Positions 44,531 through 56,049 of a stretch of DNA of 64,000 nt are shown in pieces. The position numbers and the translations under genes were made by a program. The notes beneath the pieces were generated by a model that worked only from the letters and a program-made list of their open reading frames with translations, did not search any database and was not told the origin of the DNA. Every line of letters starts with the position of its first letter. Positions within the stretch are counted from its first letter, which is position 1. The stretch covers positions 182,278 through 246,277 of the forward strand of contig NMRA01000478.1 in the NCBI GenBank assembly GCA_002633005.1. The letters run 5' to 3'. The stretch is from Phoronis australis. Taxonomy: Eukaryota > Phoronida > Phoronidae.

Positions 44531-46939
44531 TTATGTTTTCCTTCGCGTAAGAGTTCTTTGTAAGACAAATCATGATGAAAGAGGACAGGTTTGTTACTGC
44601 ATTTCTGACTTGATTTTTACCCTCCAGAGAATATTAGGCCTTTTTGAATTGCTCCCCCTATAGTGGATTTCCTTGTTAGTGCGCTGTATGTAATGCATGG
44701 GATGGGCTCTTATCAATGCTCCGCGTTGCTCTTGTAGATGTCTAGTGAATGAATTTTCGCCGGGAATACTTTTGTCTTGCTACATCTCTCTTTGTCAGGT
44801 TCATGTCTGAAGTTAACAGCCAACAAGCAGCGCAGTTATGACGATTTGGTTGAGAGAGCTGATAAAAATAGTTGAAAGATGTAAAACTTAGGGACGGATT
44901 GACAGCACTTGATTGACTTCGCTTATACCCCATGCCAACCGACTGTCACTTGATTGATGATCGATGACGTTCTCCTGTTTACGGACGAATCGGATGTCTT
45001 GACCGGTTGCTCCGGGGGAACCGGCGAAGTCTGCCAAGTGGAGCCATTGGCTCAAAACAAATAGATATTTGAATCTTTTGATTCAGACATTTAGTTTGAA
45101 TTACCTCGTAGGTGTCAAAAGTGAGCCAGTGGTTTGTAGAATGACAAGTGACTTAGCGTCATATTTCTTGCAGGTGCCGTGATATATTATGCCGACTGAA
45201 CGTAATTAGTGCCGATGGTATGTCTTTGCCTTGAGATGTGTCAACAACAAGCATCTGATGCAGGACCACGAATGTGACGTCTCTGGCTCTTCACAAGCGG
45301 TATTGAAAGTGAAGTTGTCACCCTGCTATAGTTGTCGCTCAAAGGGTACCACCCGGCCAATTTGTCAGGAAGCTGAATCAGAGAACTTCAACCAGAATCT
45401 AATGCATAGTATAAAACCTTTATGGGAGAAGTCTATCTGACTGGTATTTTTATCTTAGGTCTGATTATTCTAGGTCTGATTTGAAAACGGCTCTATCTCT
45501 TTATGGTAAATTCCAACCTTCGTGACATCCTTTGGCGTTTAATCAGATTCCTTCTCAACTGTTCACTGACAACCGTAATGCATGCATTGCCTAAATCTTT
45601 GATGAATGAACACGTTTGATTCATGCTTTAAAACGTCTCACGTTCGTTTATAATCTTCTTGGCGCCGTTATTGTCAAAAGCAACTTCTTGTTTTGGCCAT
45701 GAATTATTCAAAACCTAAACCGTGGTCAAGTTTGTTTGAACTACCTGAACTGCGTATCTTTACGGTAGCAATGAAAAAATAATGATGAAATTTTAAACAT
45801 TTTTTACGTAAAAGAATTCCACGACGGTGAGCAATTACCTTACATACGTGATTTCATAAATCTAGGTTTGCTTTTATACGAATGGTCCCATGAGTTCCAG
45901 TTGTTTTGATCTCAGTAGCAGCAGCTTCTTACGGCGTGTAAATAACGAGAACGAGATTCAGTTAGGCCTTCAAAATTAATTGCTTTGTTTCTTGTGCTTC
46001 AAATTGTTCCAGAACCTTCAGGTTATCTAGGACTATAATAAACGACCTCAACTCTAAGCCAGATATCGAATAAACTATCTAGACTGTGTATATGTTATAT
46101 AGTGTTTAAATGTGTTATCGTTCGCTAATTAAAAAGCGCTTGTTATTTGTTTTCCTGGGTATCTAGAGAGATCCTTTTCATACAACAGGTTTTTGCATGG
46201 CTCGATCTCAGGCTACACCACAAACCAACCTGTCTCGAATATTGGAGTCTCTCAGAGGGTGAAAATTGCAGTTCTCAGTAATTTTTTTTAGATCAGCATG
46301 AAAATCATCCAAAAGCTTTCCGTCTTTCTGCGATTGGGTACTGAACATATATCGTTCCTATGTTAGTCATTTTTTTGCCTAAATGTACGCGTACTTCCCG
46401 ACACAACATCGACATCATCCCTATCACCTTCAGGAGACTTCACGGTATTAAACACTCACTGCATTACGAGATAAAAAAGGAAGTAAAGTTGCAGTCTGAA
46501 CTTGCTTTGACATCCGGGACCAGTGTCCCGCTAGTCCATTGTTACGCAATGCCCAGTCATCTTCAATCGAAAATCAGGAAGTTATAGTTTATCTGGAAAT
46601 GAGCTATTGCGAACCATATATAAATTGCAAAACGATTCACACGGGGTCAAAGACTAGGCTATCGAACTTGACTCGTACTTGAGCTAACTCAAATAAACGA
46701 TGGATCAAACAGTGTTACGTAACGGTTGTATGACTATGAAGGAAATTTAGGGCTTCAGGAAGTATAAGCTTAGATACGCTCTTATCAGTGATTTAAATAG
46801 ACCTTTGCCCCGTCTCCAGCTGCAGGAAATAAAACATGGTACTTATGCCTGACCAGTTAGTGGAGCTACTGTATTTTCATTCAGAGAACAAGAATAAACA
46901 CTGGCCGAGTTATAAGTCCTGTCCATGCACACAAAGCCT
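44531..46939. other. no recognised feature
   Basis: Non-coding appearance; short frames only. Confidence 0.4.
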
Positions 46940-46944
46940 TCCTT

Positions 46945-47004
46945 ACAACTTGCACTAGTGCAACTTACCCCACAACAACTTGCACTAGTGCAACTTACCC
47001 CACA
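46945..47004. repeat. two tandem units with 14-bp perfect palindromes
   Basis: TTGCACTAGTGCAA, a perfect palindrome, at 46950-46963 and 46980-46993. The units are 30 bp apart and share the flank ACAAC...CTTACCCCAC. Confidence 0.9.
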
Positions 47005-47924
47005 CACACATATCCGGTAGTTGTGTAAGGCGGAAGTTGTCGCTCTGCGAGTGACAACAAATGGTCAATGCGAATACGGGATGGGGCGCAGAAGAAGACC
47101 TGATAAGTACGGCCGCCTTGCCCTAGGTTTGCGGCCATACTGCGATTAGGAGTGGCGTAAGTTTCCCTTCAACAAGCTAATCTAGTTGTAAGTCGCCAAG
47201 GAAGGTGGCAAATCTCTGGGTTCCTGTCTAAAATAAGGAAAACACTGAAGGATAACAACTACTTGGACGTGACTCTAAACGTGGGAAAAAAATCGATAAA
47301 AAGTTTTTATATTGTTTGTTTTTCTTAAACATTGTTTTTATAATTTTCAAAAAATCCAAATTTGCCTCTATTTTTTCAACACGTTCTGGTATTAGTTATC
47401 AACCGTTTCCTCAGGCAATAATCTGATTATCCATACCAAATACATGTATAAAATCACGATTTTGTGTCATTTTTTGCGTGTGAGTTGTGGCAAGCACGAC
47501 ACCTTCTGTCATTTGGTCACTTTCCGTCCAATAAGTAAAAATGTGGTCCATGCATTAAAAACCCTGGCAAGCGATTGTACTTCAGTTGTGGTGGATTTCA
47601 AATTTGCAAGTTTCGTAAAAAAACTGACCCACGTGTTGTGGAAAAATACGACCGAGAATCTTGTCACCACCATGAAATGAAGAGTAGAGAAAAACTTTGT
47701 TTTGAAGTTAAGCGGGCATCGCTTGCCACTTGAGATCAAAATTGTTTCATAATCCGCTGTCATAATGTTCCAATTTCTGTTGATGTAATTGAATTAATAT
47801 TTACTTCATGTTTAGAAAATATGACATAACTATTTTTTCAAGTGTAATTTTAATCATTTTTGCGAACTTGTGAATCACAACAGACGACCAAAACAAATAT
47901 GGCTGACACATTGGCGGAGCTTAG
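47005..47924. other. no recognised feature
   Basis: AT-rich. Overlapping frames at 47444-47763 on both strands lack domains. Confidence 0.35.
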
Positions 47925-48185
47925 GGGGCACTGAACAGTTAGACTGAAAAAATATTAAAATCTAGGGTTAGAGGTCATTTTTTAGTTAGGTATTGTATGT
48001 AGGCCAAGTGAATTTGGTTTGTTTGTATTTGTGAACATGCTGAGAATTAAAAAGGCCACTTTCTTGGCTGTAGCTGCACTCTTCTTCAAGATGGCGGCCC
48101 TCTGTTGCAGTTGTGCATTGCTGTTTAGCAATTGAGAAATTGGCCGCGATTTCAGGTAGCCCTCAAACAAGCCAGATTTGCAAAA
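47925..48185 (-). repeat. R2 repeat, copy 2 (inverted)
   Basis: Reverse-complement paralogue of 32684-32945. The conceptual frame F-E-G-Y-L-K-S-R-P-I-S-Q-L-L is kept in both. Confidence 0.75.
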
Positions 48186-48640
48186 AAACTAATTGGTTGA
48201 CAGTACTTTTGGACCACATTTTTGGAATCGGTAGGAGATTTGCTTTCGGAGTCTAATGTTGGCTTTAGTCGTGCATCGGCAGGGAAGTGGTGATTTTGGG
48301 GTGAAAAGTGCCGATTTTGCATTTTTTGCCCTTATTTTTCTTAGTTCAGCTTGGTTTCCACCGGGAGTGAAAGGGTCAAAAATACAAGAGAGTACAAAGT
48401 TTCTGTGCTCATCTGTAGGGCTTGTAATGTGAAATGACTCAAAACTTTTCTTTATTTGCCTGCAGTTTTTGACAGAGTGAAGAAAGGGTGAAGAGTCCAT
48501 TGACATGTGTTCTGATAGGCAAATCCCTGTGAGAACTGTTCAGTGCCTCCTTAGCATTGATTTATTGTCTGCTGCTAGCTGGTTCCCTGGGTGTCCGCTA
48601 GGCGGTAGACAACACGCAGGTCTAGGGGCACAAACCGTTC

Positions 48641-48720
48641 CAGTGGCGGATCTACGGGGGGTTCAGGGGGTTTAAACTCCCCCCCCTCGCGCCAGGACCC
48701 AAAAATTNTTTTGCATTGTG
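48641..48720. mobile_element. possible truncated E2-family end
   Basis: CAGTGGCGGATCTACGGGGGG followed by a C/G-rich hairpin resembles the tip of E2, with one N at 48707. No matching second end or target duplication was found. Confidence 0.4.
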
Positions 48721-49639
48721 AATTGTTGCTGTTATGGAAATTGACGCATTTCGAGTCTTCGTGGCTCATCGGCAAAACTCCGGAGATCAACTGTGCGCGC
48801 GCTTCCGTCGACACTTCTGAAGCAGCCAAGCATTTTAGATGGATCCATCGCTGAAAGAGCAGCTCTATATAGCTGATTTCTTTAGGTAACTAGTTTCTTT
48901 ACTCTAAGATATGTTTTGATTTGATTAGGGGAAATACTGTGGTGCCGCAACCCTGATATTCAGGCGAATTGACGTGCAACGTTTTTATCTCATCTGTCAT
49001 GCCGTGTCATCCTATTACACCACACACGTTCGTAACTCGAATTTGACAGGTGTATAGTAAAGTTGTCTTGCGCAATATCATACAGTGTACATGTACATGT
49101 AATTCTTTTGAAAAAAACACTCGTTTTCCAAGAATTGCTATTGTGGCGAGCGCCGTGGTCTGGTCGCGAGTCTGTTTGAAGATGCACTCTAACAAGATAC
49201 AACTGTATGTCTATACAAATAATTACCAAGGGGCCGGGCACTCACATTGACAAAGTGACCACATTCGCGAACAGTGTACAGTACCAGAAGTTTTGAGGAG
49301 GCTGTATTTTCACAACAAAGTGTTGTGGGACTCGTGCGATGTTCAATAGGCCCCTAAGGAGCCCTTGTGCCGACCTCAACACCTACCGTCTTTCTACCTG
49401 CAATAAGCACCAATGCCGTTTTCTACACTGGGAATTTCCGCCCACCCGACGAAACGCCCATGCCCATGGGCATTTATTTGATGTTAGTACTTCGGGTTTC
49501 AAGCTTTCAGACATTCGGACGTTTATTTCGAAAATTGCAAGAGATACAAATGGATCCTGGGATACATCGTCAAGGTTTGAAGTAGTCCATGATGAACGGA
49601 TCAAATTTAGTTGCGCATTCTGTAACCTCAGATAGTCTA

Positions 49640-50199
49640 TCTGAGCTGTAACTAAGTCTTTTGAATGGACTTGGTAACCTCAGGGGGCTTAGTGCCAACT
49701 GAGCTGCGAAACGAAATGCTGACATTGTAGAGGCGTACAAGCTCATTGACACAGCAGTTGACGAAGTGCAAGTGTTGGGAACAAACGTCGAAGATGTCTG
49801 GGTAGAATGGTTCCAAGAGGAGCAAACCATTGGATCCGATGTACAGATTCCTCGGCAGTCTAGACAACAGAAAGATAGGACCAACGTTCCCGGAGAAACA
49901 TCCAGGTAATAAGTTATAATTTTACACAGTTTGTAATAATGTCGGTTTTTTATGCTTGTGTACAATGAAAACGAATTAGAAATTATTTTTGGACATGCCA
50001 AATTTACCCAGTACAGCAGAGGGTCTACGAGCGCACAGAAACTGATTCTGGTTTGTATTTCTACTTGAGTCTATGTGCTTCATATCCAAAATCTATTTCA
50101 CGTAGTGCGTAGTTAAATCTGTACTCAATAGTTGTTTCTTCCAGTGAGTACTACAGAACGATGCGAAAACCCTTCCTAGACAACGGTTACCTTTCGTAG
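49640..50199 (+). pseudogene. hAT/ZMYM-type transposase remnant with an intron
   Basis: Exon 1 (to 49905) reads L-S-A-N-stop-A-A-K-R-N-A-D-I-V-E-A-Y-K-L-I-D-T, V-W-V-E-W-F, then R-T-N-V-P-G-E-T-S. It is followed by GTAATAAG; a TTTCTTCCAG acceptor ends at 50144. Joined in phase, exon 2 gives S-E-Y-Y-R-T-M-R-K-P-F-L-D-N and a stop at 50197. The order D-I-V-x-A-Y, W-F, R-x-N-x-P-x-E-T, E-Y-Y-R, P-F-L-D matches the middle of hAT-like proteins related to ZMYM1/DUF4371. One in-frame stop, loss of upstream and downstream parts, and an early end show it is dead. Strand and phase agree across the intron, which supports the call. Confidence 0.55.
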
Positions 50200-50299
50200 C
50201 AGTTGACCACCAGATGTGTAAACTACACGTATGAGCAACCACTGGGGATTACAAAGTGTCTAGAGAGAAGTTTTCAATTCAATTTTTTTTGCAAAGTAC

Positions 50300-50600
50300 G
50301 CTTTAGGTCTCGCGACGGACCAGGCCAGCTTGATTTGTGTAGATATCGAGTTCAGTGTACTTCTGGTCCCTCGGCGAACTAGTCTTGTGATGTTTTTTTT
50401 TTTTACCAAAGTGTGCTTTGTAAAACTATCTATCTCAGCCAGTACTGTTTGGTCCCGCGACAGATCGACTATTTTTATAGGAATAATAAGCACAGGTGTA
50501 CTTTTGGTCTCGCGACGGACCAGGCCAGAGTTTTTGTGTACTCTCATCTGGTCCCTCTGCGAACTGGTCCTGTATATCTTTTCACCACGGTGTACAGAAT
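50300..50600. repeat. tandem repeat, ~202-bp period
   Basis: GGTCTCGCGACGGACCAGGC occurs at about 50306 and 50508. TCTGGTCCCTC(G/T)GCGAACT follows in each unit (50362, 50548). A diverged TGGTCCCGCGACAGATCGAC lies between (50449). The repeated GGTC-CGCGAC-GACC core is close to palindromic. It truncates the LINE reading frame at its right. Confidence 0.75.
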
Positions 50601-51518
50601 GTTTTGGTTTCGACTCTGTATTCTCACGCACGATTTCACTTCAGCATAAATATTCCTCAGGAGATTGAACACTTTCCCGTGAAGATTATTTTTTAACAAA
50701 CAATAAAACAGACGTGTAGTTTCTAGGCTGTCAAACGCCTTGCTAAAGTCCACAAAGGCACAGTACATTTTTCCACCTCTTTTTGATAAATTTATGTGGG
50801 CCAAAGCTTGTAGAACAAAAATGTTATCCACGGTCGAATAACCCGCCCTAAATCCGGCTTGTTCCTCAGGGATACATTGCATTGCATCCGACCACTCAAT
50901 CAGCCTTCTGTTTAATATTGATGTAAATATCTTGCTTATGCTATCAATTAAAGAAATTCCCCTGTAATTATTTGGGTTATTTTTGTCTCCTTTCTTGTAA
51001 ATTGGAACGATTATACTCTTTCTCCAGTTCTCCGGGAATTTTCCTGTCGCCAGTACCTTGTTGAATAGTTTGCATAACACTTCAAGGATGTCACCAGTCA
51101 GTGCTTTGAAGAGTTCATTTGGAATACCGTCTTCTCCAGGGGTTTTGTTGCTTTTAAGTTTATTTATTTCCTGATTGATTTCGGACATGTCAATTTCTTT
51201 ATTAAGTTGTACCAGGATTTCATCACCAGGTGTGTTGGCACAGTCATTGCAGCTTTCGTCGTGCTCTCGCATTTCGTCCAGCAAATTATTAAGGAATTCT
51301 CTGTTTTCCCGTACAGGCTCAGTGTTCAAGAGTTTTTCAAAATAGTTATACCATTCCTTCGACGAAATATCCGCTTGTTGAATATTGTTCGGATTTATGA
51401 TTGACTTCACGTTTGCCCAGAATATTCTTGGATCTCTCACTGAATCACATAATTTCTTTTCCATTTGTTCGTTATAATTCTTCTTTTTTTCACGACAGGT
51501 TTCCTTAAATTGACTTTT
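50590..51518 (-). pseudogene. LINE reverse transcriptase fragment, copy vi
   Basis: About 305 open codons on minus. They include a connector rich in Lys/Glu (W-Y-N-Y-F-E-K-L-L), P-G-E-D-G-I-P-N-E-L-F-K-A, W-R-K-S-I-I-V-P-I-Y-K-K-G-D, N-Y-R-G-I-S-L, E-Q-A-G-F-R-A-G-Y-S-T and C-A-F-V-D-F-S-K-A-F-D-S (motif A, 50727-50765). These are RT blocks 0-4 of a CR1/Jockey-group non-LTR element, without stops. The F/Y-A-D-D motif would come next, but the frame runs into the ~202-bp tandem repeat. The N-terminal side enters the assembly gap, where the endonuclease would be. It could be a 3'-truncated or misassembled recent copy. Confidence 0.85.
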
Positions 51519-52233
51519 NNNNNNNNNNNNNNNNNNNNNNNNNNNNNNNNNNNNNNNNNNNNNNNNNNNNNNNNNNNNNNNNNNNNNNNNNNNNNNNNNN
51601 NNNNNNNNNNNNNNNNNNNNNNNNNNNNNNNNNNNNNNNNNNNNNNNNNNNNNNNNNNNNNNNNNNNNNNNNNNNNNNNNNNNNNNNNNNNNNNNNNNNN
51701 NNNNNNNNNNNNNNNNNNNNNNNNNNNNNNNNNNNNNNNNNNNNNNNNNNNNNNNNNNNNNNNNNNNNNNNNNNNNNNNNNNNNNNNNNNNNNNNNNNNN
51801 NNNNNNNNNNNNNNNNNNNNNNNNNNNNNNNNNNNNNNNNNNNNNNNNNNNNNNNNNNNNNNNNNNNNNNNNNNNNNNNNNNNNNNNNNNNNNNNNNNNN
51901 NNNNNNNNNNNNNNNNNNNNNNNNNNNNNNNNNNNNNNNNNNNNNNNNNNNNNNNNNNNNNNNNNNNNNNNNNNNNNNNNNNNNNNNNNNNNNNNNNNNN
52001 NNNNNNNNNNNNNNNNNNNNNNNNNNNNNNNNNNNNNNNNNNNNNNNNNNNNNNNNNNNNNNNNNNNNNNNNNNNNNNNNNNNNNNNNNNNNNNNNNNNN
52101 NNNNNNNNNNNNNNNNNNNNNNNNNNNNNNNNNNNNNNNNNNNNNNNNNNNNNNNNNNNNNNNNNNNNNNNNNNNNNNNNNNNNNNNNNNNNNNNNNNNN
52201 NNNNNNNNNNNNNNNNNNNNNNNNNNNNNNNNN
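51519..52233. other. assembly gap (Ns)
   Basis: 715 consecutive unknown bases. It probably holds the upstream part of the LINE at 50590-51518. Confidence 0.99.
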
Positions 52234-52935
52234 AAATAATGTTGCATGTCATACCTCTCAGAAAATTAATATTGTTCCAATAAATTAAGAAAATTGGAAT
52301 ATTCATTCTCGCGATCCTGCAACACCATCCAAATGTTCTTCTGTGTTACACACGGCAAAGCCAAAGTTTTATCCCCACGCGAAATAGCCTCGTTTACGCT
52401 CGACTAAAAAGGAATCTTTCAATCATAATTAATTGATACTATATACCATTCATTATTTTATTCCATGCATTATGTTTTTAGAAAAAAAACGATACTCAAC
52501 GTCCCACAATAAATACAAGTCTGTTCGCCAGCTTGACTCGGCCGTTGCTAGGCTGGATACTATCGGGTTCATGAACTCGGTTTATGTACGAGTTCTCAGG
52601 GCCCCCAGTGGGGGCGCCAGTATGCTTGTGACGTCAGTGGACAAAAGGGGAATTGGCCAACATTCACCATGCCTCGCGCGCGGCCTGTCTTGACAGCGCG
52701 TGCGTGCACTCTCGTCGCATCATGGAACACCACCCACGTCGACGCTCAGTGTCCTCTCGCAAGACACCGCACTGCCTTTCCGACTTCTCTTGCACACGCA
52801 CGATTTCCGTGAACGCACTCCTCATGCTGAGTTCAGTTCCAGATTCGGATACCAACGCAGATTTCTGCGTCTCCAGCGATGACTTCGGTAGGTCTTGGCG
52901 TGATCAACTCGATTGTTTTTCAGACGAACAAGCAT
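52234..52935. other. no recognised repeat; open frame joins E1 exon
   Basis: An open plus frame (from 52653, or ATG 52722) runs through L-S-S-V-P-D-S-D-T-N-A-D-F-C-V-S-S-D-D-F-G-R-S-W into the E1 end at 52936 and on to the E1 donor at 53005. See the finding on this junction. Confidence 0.35.
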
Positions 52936-53450
52936 CACCCCGGCCAACCCGCGATCAAGAACGTGAGCTTGCACCAAAAATGGCAGACGACAGTGACGTA
53001 CCCGGTGAGTTTAAATACCATTTTCTTCTTAAACAGAGGCTACTTTCGAACGAATGCGACACACAGAAACGCGTCAGAGATAAGCCTTGGTTGTGGATCT
53101 GAAATAATACCTGGATTTTGCTTGTTTTTTTCAGTTAACTAACGGGCGCAGAAAGCAATGGCGTTCGGTGAAATGTCTTGCGCTTCGTAAAATCGACAAT
53201 TTCTTCTTGTTATTAGCAATTTCCAGGGTTCTTATGTAGAGACTATGACTTTTACAGGTTAATCGTCTGCATTGGCGTGAATAGTAATCGTAATAGTAAG
53301 TGATATATATTTATTGAAGAATACACAGAACATACAAAGAAATAATAGTCGTTCAAGTTACGGTGTTTTGTCAATAATTTCAGAATAATGTGGACCCTGA
53401 ATTTGTTGATGGGCTGATTGTTAATGGGGCTATTCGGAAAATTTACATTA
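52936..53450 (+). mobile_element. E1, partial second copy (left end)
   Basis: Starts CACCCCGGCCAACCCGCGAT and follows E1 11180-11750 with indels: the short M-A-D-D-S-D-V-P exon (52980-53004, donor GTGAGT), GCAATGGC(G/T)TTCGGT and TTCAAGTTACGGT blocks. The right part is missing; similarity ends shortly before K3. Confidence 0.8.
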
Positions 53451-53653
53451 ACTAGGGGGCGCGCGTGTACTAGTTGTGGTATATAAAAGGAGAATGCCAC
53501 CCGATTTAATTAGTCTTTTTGACCGTCTTAATTGGTCTATATCCACAACACCCCGTATACAGTCGATCTTGCCTCCCCAAGAGGTGTCATGATGTGAACC
53601 TGTGAAGAAGGTGAGAAACGACACACGACGTCAGTGGTTCTTCTGCAGACTGA

Positions 53654-53830
53654 GTGCCGCTATGGTGTGGTGTATCTTCCCCGCTTGTGCGAACAATGAA
53701 TCGTTTTTTTCGATTTCTTCGAGTGCCCATAATGGTTCAGAAGTGGCTCGCAGTAGTGAAGAATGTTAAGTACGCCGTTATACTACCATGTATGAGGCCG
53801 TGAAACTTCTCCGTGTCCGTCAGCCGGCCT
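53654..53830 (+). pseudogene. THAP remnant of K3
   Basis: ATG-V-W-C-I-F-P-A-C-A-N-N, then a deletion of about 30 bp relative to K1 that removes the A-K-K-A-V segment and shifts the frame. The nucleotide text of the F-R-F-P, K-W-L-A-V-V-K-N and V-K-L-L-R-V parts is still recognisable. Confidence 0.65.
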
Positions 53831-54065
53831 GCAGTCGTCGGGTCGGTTGTTGATCAATTTTTGATTATGTAAGTTGTAATTAGCCATGAAAACATAAACA
53901 ATTACAATTAATTCAAGGCATAAGAACATAATAATCTGTTTGATGACTGTCTCGGTCGTCAAGCTTATGGTTGGTCCTCTGGGTGTAGGATGTTTCGCCA
54001 CTTTTTTCAGAATTTTCTAGGCCGCAAATGCAAGCGTCAGTCGTTTGCATTATCATGTAGTTAGC

Positions 54066-54266
54066 TCAGTGACACATTTGCAAGTCATTCAAACGGTTGT
54101 CTGAACTGTACACGTCTTCCGTTGTCTGTACATGTTCACGGAGCCTCTCTATTATTTCTTGTTCGGTGTGTTCTGGTTCGAACCGATAGCCAGTGAAACC
54201 TAACGATCGACCTGTGACGTCTTCGTCGGATGAGCTCTCGTCCAAGTCGGGATTGCGAGTTGCCAC
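54066..54266 (-). CDS. F-E-P-E-H protein N-terminus of K3 (P2X7C-partner gene)
   Basis: 66 codons from ATG 54266: M-A-T-R-N-P-D-L-D, acidic S-S-S-D-E-D, then S-L-G-F-T-G-Y-R-F-E-P-E-H and a charged helix (I-I-E-R-L-R-E-H). This is the best preserved N-terminus of this gene in the K family and the reference for K1 and K2. The Cys-rich P2X7C part known from K5 is absent, and the frame ends after an unrelated dozen residues, so it is truncated. Convergent with the THAP remnant at 53654-53830. Confidence 0.55.
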   Translation of the reverse strand: MATRNPDLDESSSDEDVTGRSLGFTGYRFEPEHTEQEIIERLREHVQTTEDVYSSDNRLNDLQMCH

Positions 54267-55069
54267 GTTGGCGTTTATTAATGTTAGTTCTGTTTCAATA
54301 ACTCGATTTTATGTCCTATTTTCAGATGTTAGGGGAATCTTTATTTAGATATTCATATGCATTATTCGATTCATTGTTGTTACTGTACTGCCCTGACGGT
54401 TCTGTGGAAGGGTAACCTGACTTCTCGGCCCTCGAGGAGCTTGTAAGTAGATTTGAGATTTCGCGGCTAATTCACCAAAATAACCACGTACACATTTTGC
54501 CTTTGGCTCACTAGTATAGTATTTTTGTGACTGCGAGTTTAGTTTCCAACTGTGGCTGGTTGATGTTCGTGATGTCTTCAGTCCGGCCGCGATGGGCCTG
54601 ATCGGGCTCCGACGGGGCCATTGGCCGGGATAGCAAGCGTTTTGTGTGTTTAGAACTGAAAAAAAAATCACAAGTCTAAAATTACAACACATAGCTATGT
54701 TCTCCTGTCTGTATTTCACGAACGAATAATTTGAATTCGTCACCGAACAGACCCCAAACTCCCGCGAACCGCGGACCTTGTTAAATTGGCCTACCCGAAA
54801 CTCTGTAGGCTACGGTACGTTCAAAAACCTAAAAATCTGAAACTGCGAAACAAAAGAACACGTTTGTTCAATAACTAGATGTATTTGTAAGGGGTTTACA
54901 TCGAATTTTGATGATTAATTGGTGTGAAACTATGAATTCAAGCGGTAAGCTAACACCAGTAAGCGTGTTGTGAACGAGGGAACAGACTGCTTTCGAACCT
55001 CTGACGTCATTGGTTAATTTTAACACCTCCGTCTGCCGTCAGGTGTCAGGTAAAAGAGCTATACTTGCT

Positions 55070-55812
55070 TGTCACGTTTTGCCCCGTGTGTGGGTGGGCG
55101 CAGGTTGTTACAGACCGGTGCTAATAGCTTTCGGTGCGACGATTGACTGAAGACTGATTCGATTTAATCCTTTATTAATCCCGACCGTACGTTCACAAGC
55201 CTACTCAAACAAAACGTCCGACGTAATGTCTGTTCTATGCTCCAGCCAGTGCTGCGAAGCCTTGACTTTTGATGAACTTCTGAGACACTTTCATCAACTG
55301 TTACACTCGTCGATTCAATAACCTGTTGTCTCTATAGCTGGCTCTCTATTGACTATTGCTGTAACTGCTGATTCTCTTCACTGCAACTCAAATGTAATTC
55401 TCCTGATAAACTTTCTTGAACTTCTGATGAACTGACTTGATCTGACTAACACAAACCCGTGCTTGTGTATTTATAGCCTAATGCATAATTGTTCTGCAAC
55501 TTTACATCAATTCAAGCACATTCTAGAACTTTCCTGAATCTACCCAATCATTCCACAAACATGTACTAGTCTCTAGAATATTCCAGACTGCATTAACCAC
55601 TGTCATGCTAGAGTCTTCTAGAAAGTTCCACACTATACTGCAGTAAATAAATTACATCATCACTACTGAACTCAATCTACTAGAAAGCTCCATACCATTC
55701 TGTAGTAAACAAATTACACCATCATTGTACTTAACTCAGGGGTCATACCAATCAAACTGAATAACAAAGCAAAACAATACAACTAATAATACTGTCAGAC
55801 TATATTCTGACA
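55070..55812 (-). mobile_element. solo LTR, TTGCT duplication
   Basis: 743 bp beginning TGTCACG and ending CTGACA, flanked by TTGCT (55065-55069 and 55813-55817). K2 lacks the insertion at the same position (GTGTCAGGTAA...GTTATCGAGT). Orientation is minus: TATAAATA at 55468-55475 and AATAAA at 55171-55176 are in the order expected for promoter and polyadenylation signal. A 5-bp duplication and TG...CA ends fit Gypsy- or BEL-type LTR elements. No internal region is left, so it is a recombination product. Confidence 0.88.
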
Positions 55813-56049
55813 TTGCTGTTATCGAGTGGAACTACTCGATCTAAATTGATACAAACTAGGTTGTTTTTGGGTGGCATTCTCCTTTAGGCAGCCTCGATTT
55901 CGCGAGCCCTTTAAATACATGGTGAAATGGTTTGCAGCCGTGCCAACTGAATCTGAGATTGTGTGAAAGTTTGCTTCTATGAGAGGAAGTAAGCACGACC
56001 TTGTACAAAGGTAAGGTCTGAGATTATTTTAACGATTATTCCATGTTTA

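Larger units (their letters stand above)
53488..55883 (+). mobile_element. K3, TTAA-type THAP element with nested solo LTR
   Basis: Left tip AGGAGAATGCCACCC, right tip GGGTGGCATTCTCCT. The target copies have drifted to TAAA (53484-53487) and TTAG (55884-55887). Without the LTR insertion it is about 1.65 kb. It has the family's THAP remnant, a convergent F-E-P-E-H gene and the shared non-coding right half. Confidence 0.87.

Noticed and set aside
46945-47004. CRISPR-like repeat
   Set aside because: Only two units, palindromic, no unique spacers, and the DNA is animal nuclear.
49339-49635. 98-codon frame upstream of the hAT-like exon
   Set aside because: Not recognisable as the preceding part of a hAT protein; the hAT text before exon 1 lies in another frame.
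49570-50001. 143-codon minus frame
   Set aside because: Antisense shadow of the hAT-like exon on plus, where motif and splice evidence lie.
51437-52306. Long open frames of 272-567 codons around the N run
   Set aside because: They are open only because Ns do not encode stops; only 50590-51518 on minus has real coding text.
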